DNA of 64,000 bases from positions 3,534,001 through 3,598,000 of the forward strand of contig JAWHQI010000013.1 in NCBI GenBank assembly GCA_033032865.1, in the 5' to 3' direction. Positions 43,673-55,649 of the stretch are shown piece after piece; the first letter of the stretch is position 1; each line of letters begins with the position of its first letter. The position numbers and the translations under genes are program-made. This DNA is from Dactylorhiza incarnata (Eukaryota; Streptophyta; Magnoliopsida; Asparagales; Orchidaceae). A model generated the notes under the pieces. That model was not told the DNA's origin. It saw only the letters and a program-made list of their open reading frames with translations, and made no database searches.

Positions 43673-45598
43673 TTAATCACTTTCGCGATCGTCCACCTCG
43701 GAGATTGGCGCGAACAGGTCGGGAACGACGTCTTCCGCAGTGAACTCCATGGCGTCAGGAACAATCATGTTCGCCCCTTTAAGAGTATCGAGGACGAGCT
43801 CCACGATCTCTATCGACCTTTTTCGATCGGATTCCTTTTCCTCTCGCGACTGACCGCGAGGTCCAACTCGCGTAGGAGGAGGGGGAAGCACCGCCAGGGT
43901 CAGATCGCGAACCTGGGCCTTGAGACAATTATTCTCCGTTTCCAGGTCGGCGATCCTCGCGTGAACTTGGCTGATGGACTCAGCATCCTGCAAAAAGCAG
44001 GTTAGCAAAAGCAAAGCGAAGCGAGACATAAAAAGACTTTTTGCAAAGCATTGCTTACCAATCCGCCTTGAAGGCTGGCGAAGAGGCCTTCAGAGAAGGC
44101 CTCCTTCCCCTTAAGCTCCGCGACCTCATCCACAGACTTCCAGAGCTCAACGTTGAGATCTCTGATCTCCCTGTCCACGGTGAAGTTTCGGCGGCCCACC
44201 ATGTGGGTAAGCTCTGTCGCTCGGAACTGGGCCTTCATGGCCTCATATACAAGCCCCTTCTGCGTAAAGGCCCGAAACTGGGAGGCGTCCTCTCGGCCAT
44301 AGAGCCCGAAGGCGAGGGAGAATGCCTCACCCCCAATCTTATCGTTCTCCACCCAGGAAGGGAGGAGAGAGGAGCAGATGATCTTGTTCTGCTCGGGATC
44401 CCACGCGAGCACCGGCTCGCCATCTGCGTCCGAAAGCTTCGCGCCGAGCCCAAAATTCGTGTGGTTTGTCGGCTTAGGCTTGCCGATGGCCTCCCCTGGC
44501 TCGCCACTCACAACGGCGAGCTCCTGATTTACTATAGGAGAAGGGAGGATATCTAGTTTAGAAAGATCCACAACCTCCTTCGCCTTGGGGGCGGAGGGGG
44601 CTTTCCTGCTCTTCTTCGCCATCCCCTGCGAGGCGGGCCGGCGTGGAGGAAGGGACCGTTTCTTTCCCGACGAAGAGCTCGGGACGTCGCGGAAGGCCTC
44701 GGCAGCCACGCTCGCGAGTGGGACAGAGATGAGGGAGGAAGAAGGCGCGTGCGGGGGGTTGAGTGGAAGTTCATGCTCTCCTGCAAAGATAACTAAGAGC
44801 GTTAGCTAATCGAAGGAAAGGAGGGTGAGGAGATTTGCGAGCACAATTCAGACCTTCTCCTTGGGGGACAGGCGGCAGCAGGTCCACCCGCTCTCGGAGG
44901 AAGGCGACCTCAAAGTTCTTCCCCTTTAGATATTGGTACAAGCTCGCGTCACAACCCCCTAGCGAGGCCGGAGGGCGGTAAGCGGCCTCGTCTCACTGGG
45001 TGGGGGTGTAAGATATATTGCCGAAGGGGCCCTTCACCAGGATGAACTTCTGCGTCCAGTAGTGGGACTTGTTCACTGTCTCGCAGATGGTGACATGCTG
45101 GCTCGCGAAATGAGCCGTCCCGTCTTTGTACGCGCGAAAAGAGAACACCTTGCGGAAGATGAGCAGGCTGAACTCGATCTTCTCTGCCCTAAGGTAACTG
45201 GCGAACGCGACCACCACGGCGATCGCGTTCGACATCAGCTAGCTCGGCAGAACGCCAAAGTATTTGAGCACCTAGAAAAATCGACAGGAGTTAGAGCGTC
45301 ATTCGCGAAGCGGGTCAGGAACACAAAGGTCAAAGAACAAACATACTTGGCGCACTTCCGGCCAGAGGGGGAGTCGCAGCCCATTCTCGAAGTCAGCGAT
45401 GGGGATAGCGAGCTCGTCGGGATGTGGGTCACTGATGGTGTCTCGCTCAGTAGGGCAGCGAGCCACGAACCCAGAATGGATGTACTGGTCAACAGTAGCT
45501 TGGTATTCCTCCTTTGTGAGGTTGGCGCAGAAGAAAAGGCCCTCAAGGAAGGCTCCGGAGCACTTGGCCCGCCCCTCTGCCTCCACATCTGCGACCAT
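43673..45598 (-). pseudogene. B1 antisense gene 2 ('gypsy-type transposon' / Grande gene23-like), decayed
   Basis: This multi-exon gene lies on the strand opposite pol. Exon 1 is 45347-45598 (84 codons from ATG 45596-45598), ending LRLPLWPEVRQ. An intron of 75 bases with GT-AG ends follows (45272-45346). Exon 2 starts VLKYFGVLPS and reads through a hydrophobic domain (MSNAIAVVVAFASYLR, FSLLIFRKVFSFRAYKDG). A basic exon (KKRSLPPRRPASQGMAKKSRK, about 44060-44780) follows, then a last exon (43673-43991) with a coiled-coil-like start. The layout resembles the putative gypsy type transposon family carried antisense in Tat elements such as Grande. Nonsense codons (TAG near 45241, TGA near 44995) show decay. 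Function is unknown. Confidence 0.7.
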
Positions 45599-45720
45599 GG
45601 TGTTTGGAAGCTGCGAATCACAAAAGTGGCGAGAGCGAGCTAAACTTGCGAGAGAGTTAGAAGGAGAGGAACGCGAGAGAAGAACGGTAAATGCGGTGGT
45701 TGAGAAGTAAAAAGACCGAC

Positions 45721-45728
45721 TATTTATA
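45721..45728 (-). promoter_or_regulatory. TATA box of B1 antisense gene 2
   Basis: TATAAATA on the minus strand, 122 bases before the ATG. B2 has the same box 114 bases before its homologous ATG. Confidence 0.65.
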
Positions 45729-46261
45729 GAAATAAAAAAGGTGGGAAGAAGTCGAAGCGGCGGAGTCTGCAGATAGCGAATTCGCACGGTGCTCTTCCTC
45801 CTCCAGGGGTCCTATTCGCTTCCAGCGAGTCAACACCTTGCTGAACCCCCTCCCGTTAGTCGTTGGCGAGCCAGCGCTGGATAATGAAATATAATGAAAC
45901 GCGAGAGCAAGTGACAAAAGCGTACCAAACGATATAGGTGATCAATGAGTAAGTGAGCCAGGTATAGCGAAAGAAAAGATAATAAAAATGGAAAATAATG
46001 GCTCGCAAGCGAGTCAAAACATCATTATTACAGACTTTTAAATTGTTCGCGACCCCTCCCTACGAAGGGGAGGGGGAAGAAAAACAATAAAATGCAATCT
46101 ACAAAGCAAGAGTTCTTAATATCGCAACCACTTCCAGCGACCGCGACCCCGTACACCCGAGCGAGGGGGGACTCTCTGGTAATGATACTCGTGAAGCGAC
46201 TTGCTCGCTTGGTTCGTCAGCCGAATGTAATCTTCAATCCGAGCAATGTACACCCCGGGGG

Positions 46262-46266
46262 AGGTC
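46262..46266 (+). repeat. Target duplication of element D, left copy
   Basis: aggtc before TGTTGAAATTG; repeated at 52773-52777. Confidence 0.88.
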
Positions 46267-47441
46267 TGTTGAAATTGTTGAAGTGGTGGAGAAGGGAGTC
46301 CGGCCGGTCTGAAGGCTGGAGACCGCAGAGACCGCGCGGTCTGTGCTGGTGCTCTGGCGGTTTGGTTCTGCGATCTCTCCCTGCTTGTTAGTTCTGGCGA
46401 TCTGGTGTGATCGACCAGTTTGTTCCTTGGTTTGGTCGCTAGTTCTGAAGACCTGCTGCGGGCTCTCCCAGTCTTCCTACTGGGCAGTCTGTTCGGTTTG
46501 TTCTGGCGACTTGACTCAAGTCGGCCTGATGTTCGTCCTTGTCTTGGCGATCTCAGGAAGGCTGATCCTGTGTCCGCGCAGCTTGTGCGCGGCTTACTGC
46601 TGACTTCGGTATTGGACTGAATCTTGTCCAAGTGTTGTGTTCGCGCGGTCTGCCTTGTGAGACCGTTCGCGATCTGATGGGCGGTTATTTTATTCCAGTT
46701 TGTGCGGTGACGACATCCATTTCTCTGTCTATAAATAGGGGTGCAGGGCCCGTCATTCCTAACAAGAATTGTAAGAACAAAAGCCCGGATTGTTTCTTGC
46801 GGCCTCAAGTTTGAAGTCGCGAGATCTCGGAAGTGAGCTAGCCGGTTGTTGTGTTCGCAGGTTTGCAGTCAGCAGGTTGCGGTCTCCTTCCTTGGTGATT
46901 TCCGATGGCTTGAATAAACAGTTCGTCTGCGGTCTGTCAGCGAACTGGTTTATTGTGTTCTTGTGCTGTTCGTAGCTAGCTGAGCGATCAGGCGACCTTC
47001 AGCGGTTAGGCGATTAGAGTTGCAGTCTGGCGACAGCTTCAGTTCTTTGTTCAATTCAATAAGCTTCAGTTCATGCGGTCTGGGATTGCAGTCTGGCAGT
47101 GCGGGTTGTTTGCTTCTACTCGCGCGGTCTCAAGGTGTTTCTGCGGTCTGACTGTGCAAGCGGTCTGGGAGTACAGCAGAGCAAGCCGGGCGATCTGAAC
47201 CTTTTTGCGGTCTGTGCGGTCTCTGCTTTGGCAGACCGCCTGTTTCAGTTTTTGGTGTGTTTTGTTCTCACCTCCGTGATTCTTATGAATCATGTCTCGC
47301 CATGTATACCTCAAAGTGTAAAGCAGTTTTGTTTCAATAAAGATTTCTTGTGTTGCTGTTTTGGCATTGTGGTTGTTTGGCTATAACTCTTGTTGATACA
47401 ACTCCTGCTTACTCCTAAACGGTCTTTCAAAAATTTTAACA
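46267..47441 (+). repeat. Element D 5' LTR
   Basis: 1175 bases, TGTTGAAATTG...TTTTAACA. It is rich in the word GCGGTCTG or variants, and has a TATA box (CTATAAATAGG near 46730). Confidence 0.9.
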
Positions 47442-47453
47442 TGGTATCAGAGC
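47442..47453 (+). other. Primer binding site, initiator tRNA-Met type
   Basis: TGGTATCAGAGC directly after the LTR CA, the classical plant copia primer site. Confidence 0.92.
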
Positions 47454-47530
47454 GAGGTTTCTGGAGTGGATAAGCAGTGATCAACTAGAGTTGCCATCGT
47501 CTTTGTGAAGAAGAGACCACTTAGATTGCC

Positions 47531-50500
47531 ATGGAAGGTGGATACGCAAGAGGTCTTGGTATTGAACTCCTCACATCGACTAACTTTAAAAAATAGAAGT
47601 CATGTATGGAGAGTTACTTGCTTGGCGAGGATCTATGGGAGGTAGTTGGCGGAGAAGACACACAAGAGGTGTTTCTAGCAGGAGATAATATGGCAGAGGT
47701 GAGACTTTGGAGGAGGACGAATGCTAAGGCAGAGTTCACTCTCAAAAGGGCTATCTCACCGGAGCTGTTTGATCACATCATCGGATGTAATTCTGCTGCT
47801 GAGATTTGGACATCCTTGGATGGGTTGTTCAATAAAAAGAATGTAGCGAGGCTACAATTCTTGGAAATGAGTTGGCGAAAGCCTCTCAAGGTGATCTTTC
47901 TATTTCCTCCTTCTTTCTCAAAATGAAGAACCTCACTGCAGAGATTTCTGCATTGGACCCTGATGAGCCTATCTCTGAGGCAAAACTGAAGAGGCATATC
48001 ATCCGTGGGTTGCGGAAGGAGTATCTTGCCTTTGTGGTTCAGTTTAGGGTTGGGCAAATCAACCGTCGTTGTTGGATCTGGAGAACCTTCTTGCTTCGCA
48101 AGAAAGTTTAGCAAGACAGATGGCGAGGGTTTCTATCTCCGGGGGAGAAAGTGATGTGATGTTCTCTGGGAAGAAGAAGAAGAAATGGGAGAAGAAGAAG
48201 TCGGGTCATGATGGACCCTCCACTTCAGGTCAGCAAGATAGAGGATATGCCCCTAAGTCTGATGGGAAGAAGAAAGGAGAGGGACCGAGGTGCTTTAGAT
48301 TCAATAAGACCGGGCACATCAAGAAAGATTGCCGGGTGAATCTTCAGTCGGGACATGCAGTGGAGAAGGAGATGCCAAAGTCTGATGAAGTTGGATGGGG
48401 AGGAGTCTTTGTGTCTAATATAACGGCGATGCCCGTTAAGGCCTTGGATTCCATCAACTATGATGAGGACTGGATTGTTGATTCAAGGTGTGGGCATCAC
48501 CTCACCGGGGATGGATCAAAGTTCTCTTCTTTGGCACCTTACTCAGGTAACAATGCTATCATTACGGCTGATAATTCTATTCATCCAGTAGAACACGAAG
48601 GTGTTGTCTCTCTGAGCAGTGATAAGGCTCCACTCACGTTGAGGAGTGTTTATCACGTGCCTGGTATGAAGAAAAATCTCTTCTCTGTGACCAATGCGGT
48701 CGACGCCGGTTATCATGTTCTGTTTGGACCAACAGAAGTGAAGTTTCTCAAAACTCAACCGGAGATAAAGGGAGATGTTATTCATGTCGGCAAGAGGGTG
48801 AAGGACTTGTTTGTTTTATCGACAAGTACCTATGTTGATAAGATGAGGACCAATGATGGCACGGCCATCTGGCATGAAAGGTTGGGGCATGTAGGCATGG
48901 ACAAATTGAAGGCTATGGCGGTAAGGGGCCTTGTCAATGGCTTACCTAGCTTGTCCTCCTATGGAGACGGTCATGTCTGCGAAGGATGTCAGTTGGGTTA
49001 GTCTCATCGACTTCCATTTGACAAATCGCAAACAAGGTGCAAAGTGCCGTTGGAGTGCATCCACGGTGATTTGATGGGACTGACTGCCACCCCAAGCCTT
49101 GGAGGCAACATATACATGTTGGTGTTGATTGACGATTACACCAGATATGTCTGGGTGTATTTTTTGAAAGAGAAGTCAGAAGCCTTTGCAAAGTTTGTGG
49201 AGTTCAAGGAGCTGGTGGAAGGTCGGTTAGGCCTGCGGGTGAAGAAATTGAGAACTGACAATGGTGGGGAGTTCACCTCTGGTGAGTTTTCAAGTTTTTG
49301 CAGGAAACACGGCGTTCGGAGAGAGCTTACTTGTGCCCATACTCCACAACAGAATGGCGTTGACGAGAGGAAGATCCATCATCTGACGGAAACTTGCAAA
49401 TGCTGGCTTCATGCTAAGAGTATCCCAAAGTCCTTCTGGGCGGAGGGAATGTCTTGTGCAGCTTATGTTATCAACAGGTTGCCTTTAAGTCCTATCAACA
49501 TGAAGACCCCTCACGAATTGATGTTCAAGGAGAAGCCGAGTGTTGCACACCTTCGGGTGTTCGGGTCAACCTGCTATGTGCATATTCCTGATGCTCTTCG
49601 GACAAAGCTAGATGCGAAAGCAAGGAAGCTAGTCTTTGTTGGGTATGATGAGCGGAAGAAAGGATGGAGGTGCATGGATCCTGAGACACGGAAATCAGTG
49701 GTATCTCGGGATGTGGTGTTCGATGAAGTGACTTCCTACAAGGGGAGTTCAGGAGTTGAACTACCGGAGAGCAGGGTTGATGAAGCAGGGAAGGCTGCGG
49801 GAAGTCTTCAAGTGGAGTTGTCTGTTTCACCAGGAGCTCCAGCTGTGTCAAGCTCTGAGATGGAGGCTTCAGGTTCTGGAAGCAGGGGGAGCGATGCTCC
49901 AAGTTCGTCTGGAAGAGGAGCTTGCACAGAAGAAGCAGCTGAGGAGGTGGTTAGTCAGGAGCAACCTCTTAGGAGGTCGAAGAGGACTATTCAACCACCA
50001 GATCGATAAACAGGAGGGAATATGGTGAACTTTGTTTCATGCTTCTTCGCTGGTCCCCTGGATGAGAGGGAGCCGTCGAACTTTGAGAAGTCCAGAGGCA
50101 TGAAGGAGTGGGACATTGCTATGCAAGAAGAGATGGCAGCTCTCGAGAAGAATGAGACCTGGTCTCTTGTGCCCAAGCCCAAGGGCACCACTCCCGTGAC
50201 ATGCAAATGGGTCTACAAGCTCAAGAAGAAGGCTGACAGTAGTATCGAGCGGTACAAGACTCGCCTTGTAGCTCGCGGGTTCTCACAGCAGTACGGAGAA
50301 GATTATGATGAGACGTTCAGTCCAGTGGCAAAGATGACTTCGGTTCGATTTGTAATTGCCTTGGCGGCTTCAAGTGGTTGGGAGATTTGGCAACTCGACG
50401 TGAAGAATGCCTTCTTATACGGCGAGATTGACAAGGATATCTTCATGATCCAACCGCAAGGCTTCATCTCGAAGGAGTATCCGGACTACGTCTGTAAGTT

Positions 50501-51591
50501 GAAGAAGTCCCTGTATGGGTTGAAGCAAGCGCCTCGAGCGTGGTACGGGAAGATTGCAGAGTATCTCTTATTATGCGGATTCTTTGCTTCAGACTCTGAT
50601 TCTAGCATGTTCATTAAGAAGGAGGGGGTGCTTCGGGTGATTGTGCTGCTGTATGTGGATGACATGATTGTCACCGGGAACTCGAAGGAAGTTGTTGCAA
50701 GACTCAGGGCTGATTTTGCTATCAGATTCGAGATGAAGTATCTGGGGGAGCTTCACCATTTCCTTGGACTCGAGGTCCAGAGGCGGGAGAGTGGAGTGCT
50801 CATTTCTCAGGAAGGATATGCGGAGCGAATCATGAATTGATTTGGCATGGAAGAAGGGAAGAGTAGCTCTATACCTCTAGAACATCATCATAAACTTCGG
50901 AAGGATGAAGGAAGAGTTTTATCTGAACCATTGGTGTTCCGAGCTCTGGTTGGGAGTTTGATCTACTTGACGATCACAAGGCCAGATATTGCTTATGCAG
51001 TTGGCAAGGTGAGTCGGTACATGGCGAACCACGGAAACCTCATCTTCTGGCGGCAAAAGGCATCTTGAAGTATGTGAAGTCGACCTATGATTTGGGTCTC
51101 CTATATAGGAGAGGGTCAAGCTTGGAGTTGCATGGTTTCATGGATGCTGATTATGGGGGAGACGTGGATGATCAGAGATCAATGTCTGGTTATGTCTTTA
51201 TGACGGGCCCCACAACTATCTCTTGGTGCAGCAAGAAGCAAGACTCGGTGTATGTATCTACCACGGAAGCGGAGTACAAGGCTTCGGCCTTGGTAGCTCA
51301 GGAAGCCGTTTGGCTCAGGAGGTTGGTGGAGGACGTTCATCAGGGGGTTCGAGGTCCCACCTTTCTACGCAGGGACAATGAGAGTGCTCTCAAGCTGGTT
51401 AACAATCCAGTCTGTCATGCGAGGACCAAACATATAGAGATTGAGCACCATTTCATTCGTGAAAAGGTGTTGGGAGGATCTCTTATGGTCAAGCATATTC
51501 GGAGTGCGTGAAAGGTCGCAGACATCTTCACAAAGCCGCTGGCAAAGGGACTGTTTGCACGGTTGCGGAGTTTACTCGGGCTAGTTTCCAC
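47531..51591 (+). pseudogene. Element D gag-pol polyprotein, broken
   Basis: It starts MEGGYARGLGIELL. Gag is followed by a knuckle reading CFRFNKTGHIKKDC, in which the second Cys of CCHC is Phe. The protease motif reads DSRCGHHLTGD, where DSG is expected. Integrase has WHERLGHVGM, HGDLMG, RTDNGGEF and QQNGVDERK (D, D and E kept). RT has KWVYKLKKKADSSIERYKTRLVARGF-type blocks and an intact YVDD (LLYVDDMIVTG). RNase H has GFMDADYGGD and STTEAEYKA, ending KHIEIEHHFIREK and ADIFTKPLA. Stops at about 47595, 48111, 49001, 50007, 50838 and 51509, and frame changes near 47866, 48055 and 51055, disable it. Confidence 0.93.
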
Positions 51592-51600
51592 TTCCCACTT

Positions 51601-51610
51601 CAAGGGGGAG
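51601..51610 (+). other. Polypurine tract of element D
   Basis: caagggggag abuts the 3' LTR. Confidence 0.85.
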
Positions 51611-52772
51611 TGTTGAAATTGTTGAAGTGGTGGAGAAGGGAGTCCAGCCGGTCTGAAGGCTTAAGACCGCAGAGACCGCGCGGTCTGCGCTGGTGCTCTG
51701 GCGGTTTGGTTATGCGATCTCTCCCTGCTTGTTAGTTCTGGCGATCTGGTGTGATCGGCCAGTTTGTTCCTTGGTTTGGTCGCTAGTTCTGGCGACCTGC
51801 TGCGGGCTCTCCCAGTCTTGCTACTGGGCAGTCTGTTCGGTTTGTTCTGGCAACTTGACTCAAGTCGGTCTGATGTTCGTCCTTGTCTTGGCGATCTCAG
51901 GAAGGCTGATCCTGTGTCCGCGCGGCTTGTGCGCGGCTTGCTGCTAACTTCGGTCTTGGACTGAATCTTGTCCAAGTGTTGTGTTCGCGCGGTCTGCCTT
52001 ATGAGACCGTTCGCGATCTGATGGGGGGTTATTGTATCCCGGTTTGTGCGGTGACGATATCCGTTTCTCCGTCTATAAATAGGGGTGCAGGGTCCGTCAT
52101 TCCTAACAAGAATTGTAAGAACAAAAGCACGGATTGTTTCTTGCGGCCTCAAGTTTGAAGTCGCGCGATCTCGAAAGTGAGCTAACCGGTTGTGGTGTAC
52201 GCAGGTTTGCGGTCAGCAGGTTGCGGTCTCCTTCCTTGGTGATTTCCGGTGGCTTGAATAAACAGTTCGTCTGCGGTCTGTCAGCGAACTGGTTTATTGT
52301 GTTCTTGTGCTGTTCGCAGCTAGCTCAGCGATCAGGCGACCTTCAGTGGTTAGGCGATCAGAGTTGCAGTCTGGCGACAGCTTCAGTTCTTTGTTCAATT
52401 CAATAAGCTTCAGTTCGTGCGGTCTGGCAGTGCAGGTTGTCTGCTTCTGCTCGCGCGATCTCAAGGTGTTTCTGGGGTCTGACTGTGCAAGCGGTTTGGG
52501 AGTACAGTAGAGCAAGCCGGGCGATCTGAACCTTTTTGCGGTCTGTGCGGTCTCTGCTTTGGCAGACCGCCAGTTTCAGTTTTTGGTGTGTTTAGTTCTC
52601 GCCTCCGTGATTCTTATGAATCATGTCTCGCCATGTATACCTCGAAGTGTAAAGCAGTTTTGTTTCAATAAAGATTTCCTGTGTTGCTGTTGTGGCATTG
52701 TGGTTGTTTGGCTATAACTCTTATTGATACAACTCCTGCTTACTCCTAAACGGTCTTTCAAAAATTTTAACA
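51611..52772 (+). repeat. Element D 3' LTR
   Basis: 1162 bases, the same family as 46267-47441 with many point differences and a small deletion. TATA box near 52074. Confidence 0.9.
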
Positions 52773-52777
52773 AGGTC
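52773..52777 (+). repeat. Target duplication of element D, right copy
   Basis: aggtc after the LTR end TTTTAACA. Confidence 0.88.
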
Positions 52778-53920
52778 GCGTCGCCATGATCGGTCGGCCG
52801 CACCTCGGCGAGGATGTGCGCGTTCGCGACCTCCATCGCGGCAAATCTTTCCTCATTTGCGGGCCAGTCCAACCTACTCTGTTCGTGTAGATCCCGCGGC
52901 AGTGAGGTATGCTTCTGGAATATCATGGTTACCCGCCTCTTCATCCGCGCCGGATCACTGGGGTCCCCCAGAAAATCTGCAACCTAACTCGGTGAAGGGG
53001 GTGGAGACATCTCCAGCGCTCCAGACTTCGACTCGGTGAGCGAGGTCATGGGATCACCTACGGAGTAGAAATCAGCAAGAAGGTGTAAAGTGGCACCCTA
53101 TAGCGACTGTCTGACCTAGTGGAGGAATTTGAATACTGGGCCGCTGGCGACAGGTGCCTGGTTGGCCTCAGAATGCTTCAACAAAGGCAGGGGTAAAGGC
53201 CTTACCCAAACCGGGAGCAAACGCAGGTCGAGGAGCGAGCCCGGGCTCGGTAATCAACGTCCCTCCAGGGCTCCTTTGTCCCAGAATGCCGAATCCAGGA
53301 GTAATGATGGTCTGATTCGGCGGGGTAGGCAGGTCTATGGGAGGAGGAACTCACTCTTCCAGGTCCGCGAGAGGAGACACTACGCAAGGAGCAGGTATGA
53401 TTTGACGAGTCAAGATATATGAAGGAAAATAAGGTGAATCACTAACCTCGTTGCGAAGGCGAGTCCCGCAGGCCGACGACCCTCGCATCTACGGGAAGAG
53501 TATCAGCCCCGCCTGTGGAAGGGATGTGGGTCTCTGTGATTGTTCTCCCCAAGGTATTCTCATCCGGGGAAGCGTTCTACGAGTAGGGTAAGTAAGGTCG
53601 AAAGAAGAAGACATTAAACCAGCAAACTTGACGGTAGTACCTAAGAGGCGAGCCCATCATGGGGGAGTGCGGCAAAGGAGAGGACCCGCCCTCGCCGGTC
53701 GGGCGCCGAACGACCTTTGCCGTTTTGATGAAGGGTGGAGGCGGAGAGCGCCGTGGAGAAGCCCAGGAGGCGATGGAGGCAGCTTTCCCCTTCTGGGCCG
53801 CTTGCGAGGCCTTCAGGCGAGCCAACATTTCGTCTTTTTTAGACATCGCATTGGGGCTCGCGGCGAGTAAGAAGAGGGAGAGAAGAATGAAAAAGTTTGA
53901 ATGCCGGCTGGGAAGGGTGG

Positions 53921-53928
53921 TATTTATA
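53921..53928 (-). promoter_or_regulatory. TATA box of B1 antisense gene 1
   Basis: TATAAATA on the minus strand, 74 bases before the ATG at 53846. The B2 homologue has the same word 75 bases before its ATG. Confidence 0.7.
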
Positions 53929-54024
53929 GTGGTGGGCAGGGGGCCCACCGAAAGATTCTCTTCACGTCAGCAAGGGCGAATACCAGGGGTTGGATGGTTC
54001 TTCGCGAGCCTAGAAAGCCTCGCG

Positions 54025-54036
54025 AAGAGCGGGGAT
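54025..54036 (+). other. Polypurine tract of B1
   Basis: AAGAGCGGGGAT directly before TGTGTACAACC. The same junction is seen inverted in B2 at 56907-56920. Confidence 0.7.
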
Positions 54037-54244
54037 TGTGTACAACCCCGATATTCACCTAGAGGTGAACGAAGACTAAGGTGTAACCAACAAGCAAAAG
54101 TAATGTGGAAGGCGAGCCAGAATCTAAGTGGCGCTCACAGGAAGGCGAGCTAGCCACCGGCCGACCGCTGGCGAGGGAGAGGAGCGAGCCAGGGCGCCGT
54201 GGTCCTCTTATAGTGATGTTCTAGGCAAACCAAATCCTTTCCGA

Positions 54245-54520
54245 GATTTGACGTTCGACGAACTTGCTTCTCAGTTCGACAAACGTCGCGCTTCAGATTG
54301 GCAAGCCCACATGAAGGCGGGCGATCCGAGCGCTCACCGACCGATCGTGAGGAAGGTGGGCGAGCCAGATCCTCGCGGTCTGCTCCTGAGTTCGATGAAA
54401 GCCACTCTGAGTTCGACGAATTCCGTTCTCCGTTCGACGAAAGCCGTCCTGAGTTCGACGAGTTCCGTTCTCCGTTCAACGAATTTGCTTCTCAGTTCGA
54501 CGAACGTCATGCTTCAGCCC
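54245..54520 (+). repeat. TTCGACGAA repeat cluster 1 in B1 LTR
   Basis: About nine copies of GTTCGACGAA or one-off variants, with spacers such as TTCTCCG or GCCGTCCTGA. Confidence 0.85.
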
Positions 54521-54899
54521 CAACAAGCGTCTCTCAGTGGCTATCTCTGTCCCGTCCCAGAGGACCCGCTGGGATAAGCAAGTGTCTCAGCGGCTCTCGG
54601 CCCTTTCTCAGCGGGAGAACTCGCAGAAGGAACACAAGACCCTACATCGGTGGATTTCACCGGTAAGAGTGTGAGCGGGGTCCTCACAGGCCGCTCGCCA
54701 AAAAGGGGGTCTCTGATCTGACAGGAGGAGGAGGTAGCAAAGAAGGCAAACCAGAGCTTCAAGGATCACTCGCTGGAAGGCGCGAGAATCATGTCCCTGC
54801 GGGCCCGAGCCTCAAGGTCAACTCACGAGAAGTCGAGCGAGCCGGGTACTCACCGGCTGCCCGCAAGAAGGAAAGCGAGTTGGATTTCTTCCAAGTCTT

Positions 54900-55075
54900 A
54901 GGGTTCGACGAGATCTGTCTTGCGTTCGACGAACGCCAAGCGTCCGTTGAGATCGACGAACTCAGTTCAGCGTTCGACGAACTCAGTTCAACATTCGACG
55001 AAATCAGTTCTCCGTTCGACGAACGGACCTCTCCATTCGATGAACTGGCCCCTCAGCTCGGCGAACTCCGTCGAC
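54900..55075 (+). repeat. TTCGACGAA repeat cluster 2 in B1 LTR
   Basis: About eight copies of GTTCGACGAA-like words, many spaced 18-21 bases apart (CTCAGTTCA spacer), upstream of the TATA box. Confidence 0.85.
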
Positions 55076-55428
55076 CATCCAGTTCAGCAGGTTTACACAG
55101 GGCCAGGGAAAGCTCACCGAAAGGCATGCGAGACCTGGCCACGGTGGCCGTCTCCAGAAGAGGCGCGAGCAAGGCCTTCACAGGATGCTCGCCTATGAGG
55201 AGTTCCGCGAACCCTGCTCGTGATTAGACTCACGGGGTCTCTCGCGAGTGGGGCTCTCATAAACCACTCGTCCATAAACTAAAGAGTTGGATTTACTCCT
55301 CTGCCCCTGGTTGTCTGTAGGTAGCCCCTCCAAACAGCGGAGTTTGGTTGTTAGCGGGCCAAATTGGGGTGCATTTAGTAGAAACCAAAAAGCGGAATTC
55401 TGCTATTGACAGACCATGGGCAAAAAAT

Positions 55429-55436
55429 TATAAATA
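55429..55436 (+). promoter_or_regulatory. TATA box in B1 LTR
   Basis: TATAAATA followed by GACCTTAAAGGGCACC. The inverted counterpart in B2 (55831-55838) is followed by the same sort of sequence. Confidence 0.6.
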
Positions 55437-55649
55437 GACCTTAAAGGGCACCTTGGGAGAGGATTCCAATCTCAATCCTCCGAGCTCCTTCTTCTTCCTT
55501 GGTTACTTTGGTTCAGCTCTCTATCTCTCCAAGGTGCCTGTTGAAACCGATTTCTCGGCCTCTTGTGGAGCTCGGGGACCTCACCGAAATGAGGGGCAGC
55601 TAGCCCTTACTGATCCCTTGGAGAAGGTAGACTGAAGACTAGGAAAATG

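Larger units (their letters stand above)
46267..52772 (+). mobile_element. Element D: complete Ty1/copia retrotransposon, coding region decayed
   Basis: LTRs 46267-47441 and 51611-52772, an initiator tRNA-Met primer site, one gag-pol region in copia order (integrase before RT), a polypurine tract, and aggtc duplicated on both sides. The LTRs are clearly more diverged than those of the C2 elements, and the polyprotein has about ten stops and frameshifts, so it is older. Confidence 0.93.
46116..53846 (-). pseudogene. B1 antisense gene 1, split by element D
   Basis: The first exon starts at ATG 53844-53846 (MSKKDEMLARLKASQ...) and probably ends near 53641 at a GT. A later exon is read at about 52850-52944 (DWPANEERFAAMEVANAHILAEV). 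Across element D its end continues at 46116-46262 (YIARIEDYIRL, VPPRSGVRGRGRWKWLRY). The order and the last motif match the open homologue in B2 at 57103-58277 (VPPRSGSRGGGRWKWLP). The middle exons between 52950 and 53640 could not be placed with confidence. The gene is broken by the insertion of D. Confidence 0.65.

Noticed and set aside
54298..55227. Repeat-containing proteins rich in FDE or RSTN units
   Set aside because: They are translations of the TTCGACGAA clusters inside the LTR, with no other support.
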